Of a stretch of 64,000 bases of DNA, positions 53,044-61,165 are shown in pieces. Below the pieces are notes generated by a model. It saw only the letters and a program-made list of their open reading frames with translations, was not told the origin of the DNA and did no database searches. The stretch is from G963674835 sp963674835. Its GTDB lineage: Bacteria; Planctomycetota; Planctomycetia; Pirellulales; Thermoguttaceae. Position 1 is the first letter of the stretch. Each line of letters starts with the position of its first letter. Both the position numbers and the translations under genes were made by a program. The stretch spans positions 1 through 64,000 of the forward strand of contig CAXXKC010000003.1 in NCBI GenBank assembly GCA_963674835.2, written 5' to 3'.

Positions 53044-54249
53044 TTACTTCAGTTTGTTTTCGAACCAGGCGGGGCCGCCCCATTTGCCGGTGACGACGAT
53101 GTCGATATCGCCATCGGCATCGAGGTCGACGGCGTCGATGTTGAGGGCGGAAGAGATGCCCTTGTCGTAGCTGATGACGTGCTTGGTCCAGGAGGGATTC
53201 TTGCCGCGGGCCAACTCGTACCAGTAGACACCGACGGGTTGAAATGCTCCGGGGTCGTTGCCATTGTGGGCCATGAATCGCTTGCCGGTGGCAAGGTCGA
53301 GGTCGCCGTCACCGTCGAAGTCGGCTAGCGCCAGGCTGTGTGGTTGGGTCCAGGTGTCGTCGATCAGGTGCTGCTTCCACTGCGTGTCTTGCCCGTCGCG
53401 GACCTGTTCGTACCAGAAGATGCCGGCGCCATGGGCGTGGCTGGTGATGACGTCGTTGAGCCCGTCGTTGTTGACGTCGTAGACGAGCATTTGGGGCGTA
53501 TGGGTGGCCTTGCCGTCTTTGGCGCCCATCGCCCAGGGGTGTTCGATCCACTTGCCGTTGCGCGGATCGGCGGGGCCTTCGAACCAGGCGTTGGGACGGA
53601 GGATGTCGGGGCGGCCGTCGCCGTTGACGTCGCCGACACCGCCGCCGAATTCCATGGGCTTGTCGGAGACGACGTGGGCCACAAGTCCGGGCTCACCGGA
53701 GGGGAGCTTGCCGACTTCGTACCAGACTGTCGCCTTCAGGTTGGCGAGGACTTCGTTGGCCTTCCCGTCGCCATCGACATCAGCGCTATCGGCCGTCTCG
53801 AAATTGGTTGCCTTCTCGACACCGCCGACGGGCCAGAGGCCGGGCTTGCCGAGCGTGTTGCGGTACCAGGCGATCGATTGTGAGAACCAGCCGCAGGAAA
53901 CAAGGTCGGTTTTACCGTCGCCGTCGACGTCGAGGGGAATGTTGGCGAAGTCGTCGTAGTAGCCCTTACCGCTGTCGTCGACGGAGCCGTCGAGCTTGCG
54001 GATGGTGACGGCCTTCCAGTCGGGCGCGAGGTAGACGTTGGGACCGGCGACGACGTCGAGCTTGCCATCGCCATTGAAGTCGGCGACGCCGAGCGCCTCG
54101 GTACGGGCGGAGCCGATGCGGTGCATCTGGAACTTGACCTTCGTGGGAGCGTCGTCGGCCGAGGACGGTTGGGGAGCAGCGAAGACGAGCAGGCCGGCCA
54201 GCGCGCAGGATAGCGGGGCGGCCGTCGGAAGCCAGCGGCGAACTGTCAT
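53044..54249 (-). CDS. Exported FG-GAP/VCBS repeat protein
   Basis: 401 residues. A signal peptide (LPTAAPLSCALAGLLVFAAP) is followed by a seven-bladed beta-propeller with at least seven DxDGDGxxD calcium-binding motifs (DFNGDGKLD, DVDGDGKTD, DVDGDGKAN, DVNGDGRPD, DVNNDGLND, DFDGDGDLD, DLDADGDID). Such proteins bind ligands or other proteins outside the inner membrane; no catalytic residues are recognised. ATG 54249 has AGGAGAA upstream. It is the last gene of the minus-strand row with PFK, the UlaG-like hydrolase and the GntR regulator, 155 bp after PFK. Confidence 0.85.
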   Translation of the reverse strand: MTVRRWLPTAAPLSCALAGLLVFAAPQPSSADDAPTKVKFQMHRIGSARTEALGVADFNGDGKLDVVAGPNVYLAPDWKAVTIRKLDGSVDDSGKGYYDDFANIPLDVDGDGKTDLVSCGWFSQSIAWYRNTLGKPGLWPVGGVEKATNFETADSADVDGDGKANEVLANLKATVWYEVGKLPSGEPGLVAHVVSDKPMEFGGGVGDVNGDGRPDILRPNAWFEGPADPRNGKWIEHPWAMGAKDGKATHTPQMLVYDVNNDGLNDVITSHAHGAGIFWYEQVRDGQDTQWKQHLIDDTWTQPHSLALADFDGDGDLDLATGKRFMAHNGNDPGAFQPVGVYWYELARGKNPSWTKHVISYDKGISSALNIDAVDLDADGDIDIVVTGKWGGPAWFENKLK

Positions 54250-54404
54250 GGGATGGTTCTCCTGAAGGATGGATGGTTGAGCGGTGGGAGCCACGCCTGG
54301 CCGTGTTCGAGGTGGCCGGATTCGTGGCAGGCGGCGGGCCGTTCGGCCGGAACTCCAGCATAACGTGCGGCGAGGTCGCGTGCCACACCCGGAAAGCGGA
54401 GGGG

Positions 54405-55697
54405 TCAGGTCAAGTCGCGTGGCTGGCCGGTGGAGGCGAGGACGCTGGTCCAGACCCAGCCTTCGGGGTCGATTCTCTTACGGCGGGAGACGGCCATGCT
54501 GATGGGGACGTGGGTGAACTGCTGGTTCCACTGGCTGACGACCATTCGCGTGCGGCCGGCCATGGCGGCATGGACGGCGTTGTGGGCCAACAGGAGGCCG
54601 AACGCCGAGTCGTGCGGGTTGGCAGGCATGCTGCGGATGATGTAGCTGGGGTCGATGTACTTGAGACTCATCGGGATGCCGCGCCGGGTGAAGTATTCCT
54701 TGATCTGTTCTCGCATGAAGTGGCCGATATCGGCCAGCTTGACATTGCCCGAGGCATCGAGATGGCCGGTCGCATCGAGGAGGTCCTGCCCGGCCCCTTC
54801 GGCGACGACGATGACGGCATGGTGGCGTCGGAGGATGCGCTCTTCGAGGGCCTGCAGGAAGGTCTCCATGCTGAAGGGGACTTCGGGGACGAAGCAGAAA
54901 TTGACCTGGCTGTCGGCCAGGACGGCGTAGGCGGCGATGAACCCCGATTCGCGACCCATGAGCTTGACCAGGCCAATGCCGTTGTGGACGCCCTTGGCTT
55001 CAACGTGGGCGGCATAGGTGGCGCGCCATGCTTGGGAGACGGCCGTCTCGAAACCGAACGAACTCTGGACGTAGCAGATGTCGTTGTCGATCGTTTTGGG
55101 AATGCCGATGACGCTCAAAGGGAGGCCGCGGCGGGTGGCCTCGTCGGCAATGGTGGCGGCGCCGCGGAGGGTGCCGTCGCCGCCGATGGTGAAGAGGGCT
55201 CCGACGCCCAGGCGCTCGAGATAGTCGACGACTTCCTTGGGATCCTGCGGTCCGCGGGAAGAGGCGAGGATGGTTCCGCCGAGGTCGTGAATGTGGTCGA
55301 CGGCGTCGAGCGTCAGGTCCATCGGCTCGTGGCCGTAGCGGGGAACGAGGCCTTCGTAGCCGTAACGGAAGCCATAGACTGTGCGGACCCCGTAGTGGTA
55401 GTGGAGGCTGAGCACCAGCGCGCGGATGACATCGTTCAGGCCCGGGCAAAGTCCGCCACAGGTGACGACGCCGCACTTGAGATTGGCTGGGTCGAAGAAG
55501 ATTCGCTCTCGCGGGCCGGCTACTTCCATCGATGGCAGCGGTTGGCCTTGGGAGAGGAGCGTTTCGACCTCGTGCGGGTCGGCGGAATGGAGTATGCGGG
55601 CTTCGTCGTCGACGAAGCGAACTCCTTTCGTGGGCGAGGGAACACGGCACGGGCCGAGGCGGGGGATATCGAAGCAGAGGGTATTGTTGTCGGCCAT
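54405..55697 (-). CDS. 6-phosphofructokinase, ATP-type residue in a TP0108-like long form
   Basis: 430 residues, longer than E. coli PfkA (320) and like the group that includes spirochaete TP0108. CGGLCPGLNDVIR is the nucleotide-loop motif, GGDGTLRG (172-179) and PKTIDNDI (200-207) the active-site motifs. Gly175 in GGDG favours ATP, since PPi enzymes have Asp there (GGDD). Lys201 is seen in PPi enzymes but also in ATP-using long-form members. The reaction is fructose 6-phosphate to fructose 1,6-bisphosphate. It is 36 bp downstream of the UlaG-like hydrolase, so it is probably co-transcribed under the GntR regulator. Confidence 0.9.
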   Translation of the reverse strand: MADNNTLCFDIPRLGPCRVPSPTKGVRFVDDEARILHSADPHEVETLLSQGQPLPSMEVAGPRERIFFDPANLKCGVVTCGGLCPGLNDVIRALVLSLHYHYGVRTVYGFRYGYEGLVPRYGHEPMDLTLDAVDHIHDLGGTILASSRGPQDPKEVVDYLERLGVGALFTIGGDGTLRGAATIADEATRRGLPLSVIGIPKTIDNDICYVQSSFGFETAVSQAWRATYAAHVEAKGVHNGIGLVKLMGRESGFIAAYAVLADSQVNFCFVPEVPFSMETFLQALEERILRRHHAVIVVAEGAGQDLLDATGHLDASGNVKLADIGHFMREQIKEYFTRRGIPMSLKYIDPSYIIRSMPANPHDSAFGLLLAHNAVHAAMAGRTRMVVSQWNQQFTHVPISMAVSRRKRIDPEGWVWTSVLASTGQPRDLT

Positions 55698-55733
55698 GAC
55701 GGTCCCTTCTTCGTCGCGTGTGAGTTGTGCTAA

Positions 55734-56537
55734 TCAGGCGGCCGGCGGCGGGTAGGTGAAGACCTGACCGTGCTGGAGCTGCCGGTAGCGGTCGCCGATT
55801 CCCTCGAGCGTCAGACAGGTGCGGAGCAACTGGGGCGGCAGACTATTATCGGGAAAGAGATCGTAATGGCAAGGGACGACGACCTGGACGTCGAGCAGGC
55901 GGGCCAGACGGGCGGCCTCGGCCGGGGAGAGATTGCGGAAAGCGACGTTGATCACGGTGATGAGCACGTCGGGGTGGTGCGGTTTGGCGGCCCTGACGAG
56001 GATCTCCTCGTAGCCGGTGTCGCCGGTGAGATAGACCGTTGGGCCACCCTCGACGCTGACAAGGTAGCCGACGTGGGTCAAATCGTCGGCATCCAGCGGG
56101 ATGGCCATGGTGGCGCGGACGTGCATGTCGCCCAGGGTATAGGTCTTGTTGGGCCACGTCATGATGATCTGGGACTCGGCGACGCCGAGCTGGCGGAGTC
56201 GCTCGGCGGTTTCGGGAGGCGCCAGGTAGGGACCGTCGCCGCCGGCCGCACGGTAGCCTTCGAGGGTCTGCGGGTCCAGGTGATCGCCGTGGCTGTGGGT
56301 CATGGCATAGAGGTCGACGCCAACGAGATCGGCGGGGACCAATGGGGGCGGCACGAGGCGATCCATGTCGAAGCCGTGCTGCTCGCCGATGGCCTTGCAG
56401 CTATTGGTCAGGTAGGGATCGATGGCGACCAACTTGCCGGCGGGGCTTTTGAATATGACACCGCCCTGCCCGAGCCACCAAAGACTGATGCTGCCGGGCG
56501 GCACAACGTGATCCGCGATCTGACGTCGAAGATTCAT
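55734..56537 (-). CDS. UlaG-like metallo-beta-lactamase-fold hydrolase
   Basis: 267 residues from ATG 56537 (GAGG about nine bases upstream; 134 longer-frame residues are rejected). Metal motifs are THSHGDHLD, TGDTGY and PCHYDLFP. The overall match is to UlaG, the L-ascorbate-6-phosphate lactonase, and related cytoplasmic lactonases. It starts 92 bp after the GntR regulator and ends 36 bp before PFK. A sugar-phosphate-lactone substrate is plausible given these partners. No ascorbate-specific genes (UlaABC, UlaD/E/F) are present, so ascorbate use should not be assumed. Confidence 0.8.
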   Translation of the reverse strand: MNLRRQIADHVVPPGSISLWWLGQGGVIFKSPAGKLVAIDPYLTNSCKAIGEQHGFDMDRLVPPPLVPADLVGVDLYAMTHSHGDHLDPQTLEGYRAAGGDGPYLAPPETAERLRQLGVAESQIIMTWPNKTYTLGDMHVRATMAIPLDADDLTHVGYLVSVEGGPTVYLTGDTGYEEILVRAAKPHHPDVLITVINVAFRNLSPAEAARLARLLDVQVVVPCHYDLFPDNSLPPQLLRTCLTLEGIGDRYRQLQHGQVFTYPPPAA

Positions 56538-56629
56538 GATCCGTACCTCGATGTACCGTTGCTGGAAGATGCACCGCGATGGGTGCCGTGGTTTTTCCGA
56601 AGCACAAAGGGCGCAGGGGGCCAGCCGGG

Positions 56630-57355
56630 CTACCGTTGACTCTTGGGTGAATTGTCGGAGGTGGGTTCGGCACTGGCGTACCAGCCCAAGTGGCTGCGAA
56701 GGATGTCGATCGCTTCGGCGAGTTTGCCGGCATGGAGAGTCTCGACGAGCAGACGATGCTGGCGCTTGCCGCCCTCGAAATCGCCCTTGGCCAAATGGAG
56801 TTGGAATCGCTGGAAGAAGATCTGCAACAGATCGGAAAAGGCAGACAGGGGTGGGATGTCGCTGACTTCGACGAGTCCGCGATGGAAGCCGATGTCGCAC
56901 TTGATGCGCTGATCGAGGTTGTCGCCAGCGGATCCGCAATCGGCCAGATCGAGCAGGTGCTGGTAACGGTCGGCGTCGTTGCGGATGGCGTCCATGGTGT
57001 AGTAGAGAACGCCCGTTTCGATGACCACGCGCGTTTTGAGAAGGAACTCGCGGGGGTAGTCGGTCAGCGCGAAGTGGAAACCGAAATATTCGGCGACACG
57101 GGTGAAGTCGAATTCGGCCAGGAAAGTTCCGCGCCGGGGCACGGCGTCGATGATGCCGAGGAAGTCGAGGGCCTTGGTGGCCTCTCGAACGACGGATCGG
57201 CTGACGCCGAATTGGTCGATCATCTCCTGCTCGGTGAGGAGCGGATCGCCGGGTTTGAGGCCTCGATCGATGATGAGCTTGCGCAACTGGGTGGTTAATT
57301 GATCACTGAGACGCTGGCGACGGAGTTTTCCCGGCTTGCTTCGCTGCATCGTCAT
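56630..57355 (-). CDS. GntR-family regulator, FCD (FadR) type
   Basis: 241 residues. The N-terminal winged helix at about 15-75 reads LIIDRGLKPGDPLLTEQEMIDQFGVSRSVVREATKALDFLGII. The C-terminal all-helical FCD domain has the usual metal/effector residues (CDIGFHRGLVEVS and GKRQHRLLVETLHAG). Such repressors bind a sugar acid or carboxylate and release the operator. It heads a minus-strand row with a UlaG-like lactonase and PFK, which it probably controls. A perfect ATCATATGAT palindrome about 45 bp upstream is a candidate autoregulatory operator. An ATG six bases downstream of the first is an alternative start. Confidence 0.9.
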   Translation of the reverse strand: MTMQRSKPGKLRRQRLSDQLTTQLRKLIIDRGLKPGDPLLTEQEMIDQFGVSRSVVREATKALDFLGIIDAVPRRGTFLAEFDFTRVAEYFGFHFALTDYPREFLLKTRVVIETGVLYYTMDAIRNDADRYQHLLDLADCGSAGDNLDQRIKCDIGFHRGLVEVSDIPPLSAFSDLLQIFFQRFQLHLAKGDFEGGKRQHRLLVETLHAGKLAEAIDILRSHLGWYASAEPTSDNSPKSQR

Positions 57356-57399
57356 CCCCGAGGGGGTGGAGAGAAGAGAACGAACCCGACAGACAATTC

Positions 57400-57409
57400 A
57401 TCATATGAT
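57400..57409. promoter_or_regulatory. Candidate GntR operator
   Basis: Perfect 10-bp palindrome ATCATATGAT in an AT-rich stretch, upstream of the GntR gene. Position and symmetry fit a FadR-type operator. The rest of the 387-bp gap to the sulfatase stop holds only a degenerate CCTCTCC palindrome (57668-57698). Confidence 0.45.
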
Positions 57410-57667
57410 AGTCTACATAAACGGAGGCGGGGGCACCACCCGACAATCCGCGGGTTGGTCCACTAGGCTTGGGGGTGGTGCGGGAGGGATGGGGGTGGGT
57501 TGGGGTGTGTGATGTTGAAGGATAACGTACGGGGATTAGGTTGTGGGGGAAGCAGCTTGGGGGGCACAGTCGGGGGCGGCTGTGCTACACGGGTTAGGGT
57601 GTGTGGTGTGGTGGTGTTTCCTGTATCGGAGTTGCGCTCGAAGCGTTGCGTACCCTCACCCCCGGTT

Positions 57668-57698
57668 CCTCTCCCGCAAGCGGACGAGGGGAGAGGTG
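57668..57698. repeat. Extragenic palindrome, CCTCTCCCGC type (degenerate)
   Basis: CCTCTCCCGC...GAGGGGAGAGG, preceded by CCCTCACCCCCGG exactly as at 52949. Third member of the family in the window. Confidence 0.5.
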
Positions 57699-57742
57699 AT
57701 AGGAACGCTCGTGCTTGTGGGCGAGGGGAGTTTTGTTGAGGG

Positions 57743-59311
57743 TTAGTGTGAGTCGATGGCTGGCATGGGGAAGAGTTGGCTCGGGGTGTGTTGGGCTGCG
57801 AGCACGTCTTCCATGCGTTTGAGGATTTCCGGATTGTCGGCTGCGACGTCGTGCGATTCGCTGACATCGGCTTTGAGGTTGTACAGTTCCGTCTTGACCG
57901 GATCGCCGCCGTTGTTCCGGAGCAGGTTCTGGCGGACGGCTTTCCAATCGCCCATCCTCACGGCCTGTTGGCCACCATAGCCGTGGAACTCCCAGTACAG
58001 GTAAGGGTGCGCCTTCTGCTGCTCGGGCTGGCCCAGGAGCAATGGGGCGAAGCTGATGCCATCGTTACTTTTCGGGACTTTGCCCCCGACGAGTTCGGCA
58101 AGCGTCGGCATCACATCCCAGAACGCGGAGACGTGGTCGGTTGTGGTGGAGGGTTTGATCTTGCCCGGCCATCGCGCGATCATGGGCACGCGGATGCCGC
58201 CCTCGTAGAGGCTCCCCTTGAGTCCCCGCAGCGGCCCGACGCTTCGGAAGAAGTCGTAGTCGACTTCGGTCTTGAGGTGCGTAGTACCGTTGTCGGAGGT
58301 GAACATGACGAGCGTGTTATCGTCGAGCCCGAGGTCCTTGACCGTGGCCATGATCCGTCCGACGTCCTTGTCGAGCCGGCTGATCATCGCCGCATAGGCG
58401 GCCCGCGGAGTTCGCTGGGGCGTGTAGCCCCTGCCCGTGAACGGGGTTTCCTGCCATTTGCCCCGATAGGGCTTGATGTCGTGTTCGGGGATTTGCAGGG
58501 CCAGGTGCGGGATGGTGCTTGGGAAATAGAGGAAGAAGGGCCGATCCTTGTTGTCGCAAATGAACTGTAGGGCGACATCGATCATGCGGTCCGGTGTGTA
58601 GTCTTTTCCGCGGAAGGCCTTGTAGGCGGCCGGGTCGTCGGGGTCGGCCCCCTTGGGAAACAGTGCATGGCCGGGAATCGGCGGGTGGTTGTTCAGTAAG
58701 ACCTTCTCGCCGTTGCGCCACAGGTAGGCGGGATAGTAGCTGTGCGCGTGGGCCTGGCAGTTGTAGCCGAAGAAGAGATCGAAACCTTGGCGGTTCGGAT
58801 CGCCGGTCGTTCCGAATTGTCCGAGCCCCCATTTTCCGACGGCCGCCGTAGTGTAGCCTTTCTGTTTGAGCATCTCGGCAATCGTCGTCTCGCTGGCCGG
58901 GATGGGTTCCTGGCCCTTGAACTCCATGCCGTAACGGTCAAGGATCTGCTCGGAAAGGTCGGCTCGTTTGTTGTCGCGGATGTAGGCGTGCCCGGGATGC
59001 TTGCCGGTCATCAGGGCGCATCGCGACGGGGCACAGACGGCATTGCCGCAATAGTGTTGGGTGAAGCGCATGCCCTCGGCGGCCAGGCGGTCGACATTCG
59101 GCGTTTGGATCTTCTCCTGGCCGTAGCAGCCCAATTCGGCATAGCCGAGATCGTCGGCGAGGATGTAGATGATGTTCGGAGGGCGTTCGGCGGCGTTTGC
59201 GTGGGAAATGAATGGCAAAGTGGCGGCCGCTGCGATGACGATACAGAGGATGCTGCGACCGCAGATTCTCGTTGTGAGCCCGCGCCGTTCGGTTTGTGTG
59301 GACACGACCAT
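57743..59311 (-). CDS. Exported sulfatase (type I, Cys-type formylglycine)
   Basis: 522 residues from ATG 59311. A signal peptide (CGRSILCIVIAAAATLPFISHANA) is followed by PPNIIYILADDLGYAELGCYG, with the first metal Asp pair, the formylglycine site CAPSR (about 93-97, CxPSR), then GKWGLGQFG and TSDNGTTHLKTEVD with later metal ligands. The Cys must be matured by a formylglycine-generating enzyme, not seen here. It removes sulfate from a polysaccharide or similar. GTG 59356 is an alternative start (15 residues longer). Large sulfatase families are typical of marine planctomycetes. It is not in an obvious operon. Confidence 0.9.
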   Translation of the reverse strand: MVVSTQTERRGLTTRICGRSILCIVIAAAATLPFISHANAAERPPNIIYILADDLGYAELGCYGQEKIQTPNVDRLAAEGMRFTQHYCGNAVCAPSRCALMTGKHPGHAYIRDNKRADLSEQILDRYGMEFKGQEPIPASETTIAEMLKQKGYTTAAVGKWGLGQFGTTGDPNRQGFDLFFGYNCQAHAHSYYPAYLWRNGEKVLLNNHPPIPGHALFPKGADPDDPAAYKAFRGKDYTPDRMIDVALQFICDNKDRPFFLYFPSTIPHLALQIPEHDIKPYRGKWQETPFTGRGYTPQRTPRAAYAAMISRLDKDVGRIMATVKDLGLDDNTLVMFTSDNGTTHLKTEVDYDFFRSVGPLRGLKGSLYEGGIRVPMIARWPGKIKPSTTTDHVSAFWDVMPTLAELVGGKVPKSNDGISFAPLLLGQPEQQKAHPYLYWEFHGYGGQQAVRMGDWKAVRQNLLRNNGGDPVKTELYNLKADVSESHDVAADNPEILKRMEDVLAAQHTPSQLFPMPAIDSH

Positions 59312-59765
59312 TTCCTCGCAAGCCGTTGATGGCAAAGCGTACGCGTGTGTGGACACCTCGACAGAGAACTGTTGCCGGGGTCATCGAGGAATTGGCCCAC
59401 GGACTGACAACCAGATTAACGCGTTGGCGTCGACGAGTCCAGAAATCAACGCGATGAATTCATGGACTGATTCCCGGCCACCCGGAACGTCGATGCACGA
59501 CCGTGGCACGGCGAGCCATTTCGGCCGGCCCATCGCAGCTGTATGCGAACGCGCACGTGAGGCACCCCCATTCAGGGCTGTCCGTGCCGATCATAATGAG
59601 ACAAGTGACAGCTTGAACCGCTTCGGTCGCGCCGGCGATCCGCTTGGCAACCCAATGCAGACAACGTGTTTTCATTGATGCCGTCGCAGCCAACGATCGC
59701 GATTCATGCCGGCTGCCGCTCGACGCGCATTGGCAAAGCAGGCCTCGACAAGAAAGGACTCATCC
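59312..59765. other. Intergenic region with dispersed short repeat
   Basis: 454 bp between the divergent sulfatase and 6-phosphogluconate dehydrogenase genes, presumably with both promoters. Bases 59695-59746 match 36138-36224 (see there). No gene is supported. Confidence 0.5.
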
Positions 59766-60782
59766 GTGCAACTTGGAATGATCGGTCTTGGGCGCATGGG
59801 AGCAAACATGGTTCGGCGGCTTCTCAAGGGCGGCCATGAATGCGTGGTCTTCGATGTATCGCCCGGCGCGGTCGACGAACTGGTCAAGGAGAAGGCGGTG
59901 GGGGCATCGTCGGCGGCCGACTTTGTCAAGAAACTGGAGAAGCCGCGAGCGATTTGGATGATGGTTCCGGCCGGAGTCGTGGACGACACGATCGCGGGCC
60001 TAGTGCCGCATCTCGAGCCGGGCGACACGCTCATCGACGGGGGCAATTCGTACTACATCGACGACATCCGGCGGGCTGATGAACTGGCGAAGAAGGAAAT
60101 TCACTATGTCGACGTGGGGACGAGCGGCGGTGTTTGGGGGCTGACGCGGGGCTACTGCATGATGATCGGAGGCGAGCAACAGGTGGTCGAGCGTCTGGAC
60201 CCGATTTTCGCCACGTTGGCGCCCGGCATGGGCGATATTGCCCGCACACCCGGCCGCGAGAAGATCGGCGGCACGGCGGAACAGGGGTACCTTCATTGCG
60301 GCTCGAATGGCGGCGGCCACTTCGTGAAGATGGTGCACAACGGGATCGAGTACGGCTTGATGGCGTCGTATGCCGAGGGGTTGGCCGTGTTGCGGGACGC
60401 CAATGTCGGCGAGAAGCAGGGGGAGATCGACGCGGAAACGACTCCGCTGCGCGAGCCTCGGCACTATCAGTACGACTTCAATTTGCGCGACGTTGCCGAG
60501 GTGTGGCGGCGTGGCAGCGTGATCGCCTCGTGGCTGCTGGACCTGACCGCCGCGGCCCTGATCGACGATGCCGGGCTGTCGAAGTTCGCGGGTCGCGTAT
60601 CTGACTCGGGCGAGGGGCGCTGGACGATCAAGGCGGCGATTGACGAATCGGTGCCTGTGCCCGTCCTTTCCACGGCGCTGTATGAGCGTTTCTACTCGCG
60701 GGGTGAGGCGGATTTCCAGGACCGGTTGCTTTCGGCCATGCGTTACGAGTTTGGCGGCCATTTGGAAAAGCCGAAGAAGTAG
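59766..60782 (+). CDS. gnd: 6-phosphogluconate dehydrogenase, decarboxylating (short GndA-type)
   Basis: 338 residues, the short form, versus about 470 for E. coli Gnd. The N-terminal Rossmann motif is LGMIGLGRMGANMVRRL; substrate motifs are DGGNSYYIDDIRRA and DVGTSGGVWGLTRGYCMMIGG, and the catalytic Lys lies in GGGHFVKMVHNGIEYG. It converts 6-phosphogluconate to ribulose 5-phosphate, CO2 and NAD(P)H; short forms are often NAD-preferring. GTG 59766 is preceded by AAAGGA eight bases upstream and puts the Rossmann strand at residue 2; the longer frame is part of a repeat. Confidence 0.9.
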   Translation: MQLGMIGLGRMGANMVRRLLKGGHECVVFDVSPGAVDELVKEKAVGASSAADFVKKLEKPRAIWMMVPAGVVDDTIAGLVPHLEPGDTLIDGGNSYYIDDIRRADELAKKEIHYVDVGTSGGVWGLTRGYCMMIGGEQQVVERLDPIFATLAPGMGDIARTPGREKIGGTAEQGYLHCGSNGGGHFVKMVHNGIEYGLMASYAEGLAVLRDANVGEKQGEIDAETTPLREPRHYQYDFNLRDVAEVWRRGSVIASWLLDLTAAALIDDAGLSKFAGRVSDSGEGRWTIKAAIDESVPVPVLSTALYERFYSRGEADFQDRLLSAMRYEFGGHLEKPKK

Positions 60783-61165
60783 CCATCCCCAAATAGGGCC
60801 GCCAACTGGTGCGTACTTCGGTGGCCCGTTTTGCCTGCAGGGCGCCGATATCGCCTATCTTACGCCGCCGTCCCGGTGCGCGGATGTGGGTGCGTTCGGC
60901 TGGTTGGATGGACCATTGTGGGGCAGGGTCCGTCCCGGGCGCGTACGGGGGCCGCGTGGCAAGTTTGGCAAGATACGTCAGAATATCCGGTTCTAAGGGT
61001 TATGCCTTCAAGACATGGTCCGGTTGTACCGATGATACCGTATGTACGGCCTTTCTGCCGCCGCGCTGTGTCGTCGGATCCACCAAGGGTGGTACTGAGG
61101 GACGTTGGTTTGCGTCTTCCTCAGCCGAAGCACCGGTGTGGTCGCCTGGGTTCAGGAACGGGACA
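60783..61165. other. Intergenic region without recognisable gene
   Basis: 383 bp between the dehydrogenase and the BBP7 gene. The open frame running through it is an upstream extension of the barrel gene without coding character. Nothing else was recognised. Confidence 0.55.

Noticed and set aside
53338..53883. Val/Gly/Asp-rich frame antisense to the FG-GAP protein
   Set aside because: Mirror image of the repeated calcium-binding motifs; not an independent gene.
55734..56537. Assignment of the UlaG-like hydrolase as part of an ascorbate pathway
   Set aside because: No other ascorbate-utilisation genes are present, and the family is broad; only the fold is supported.
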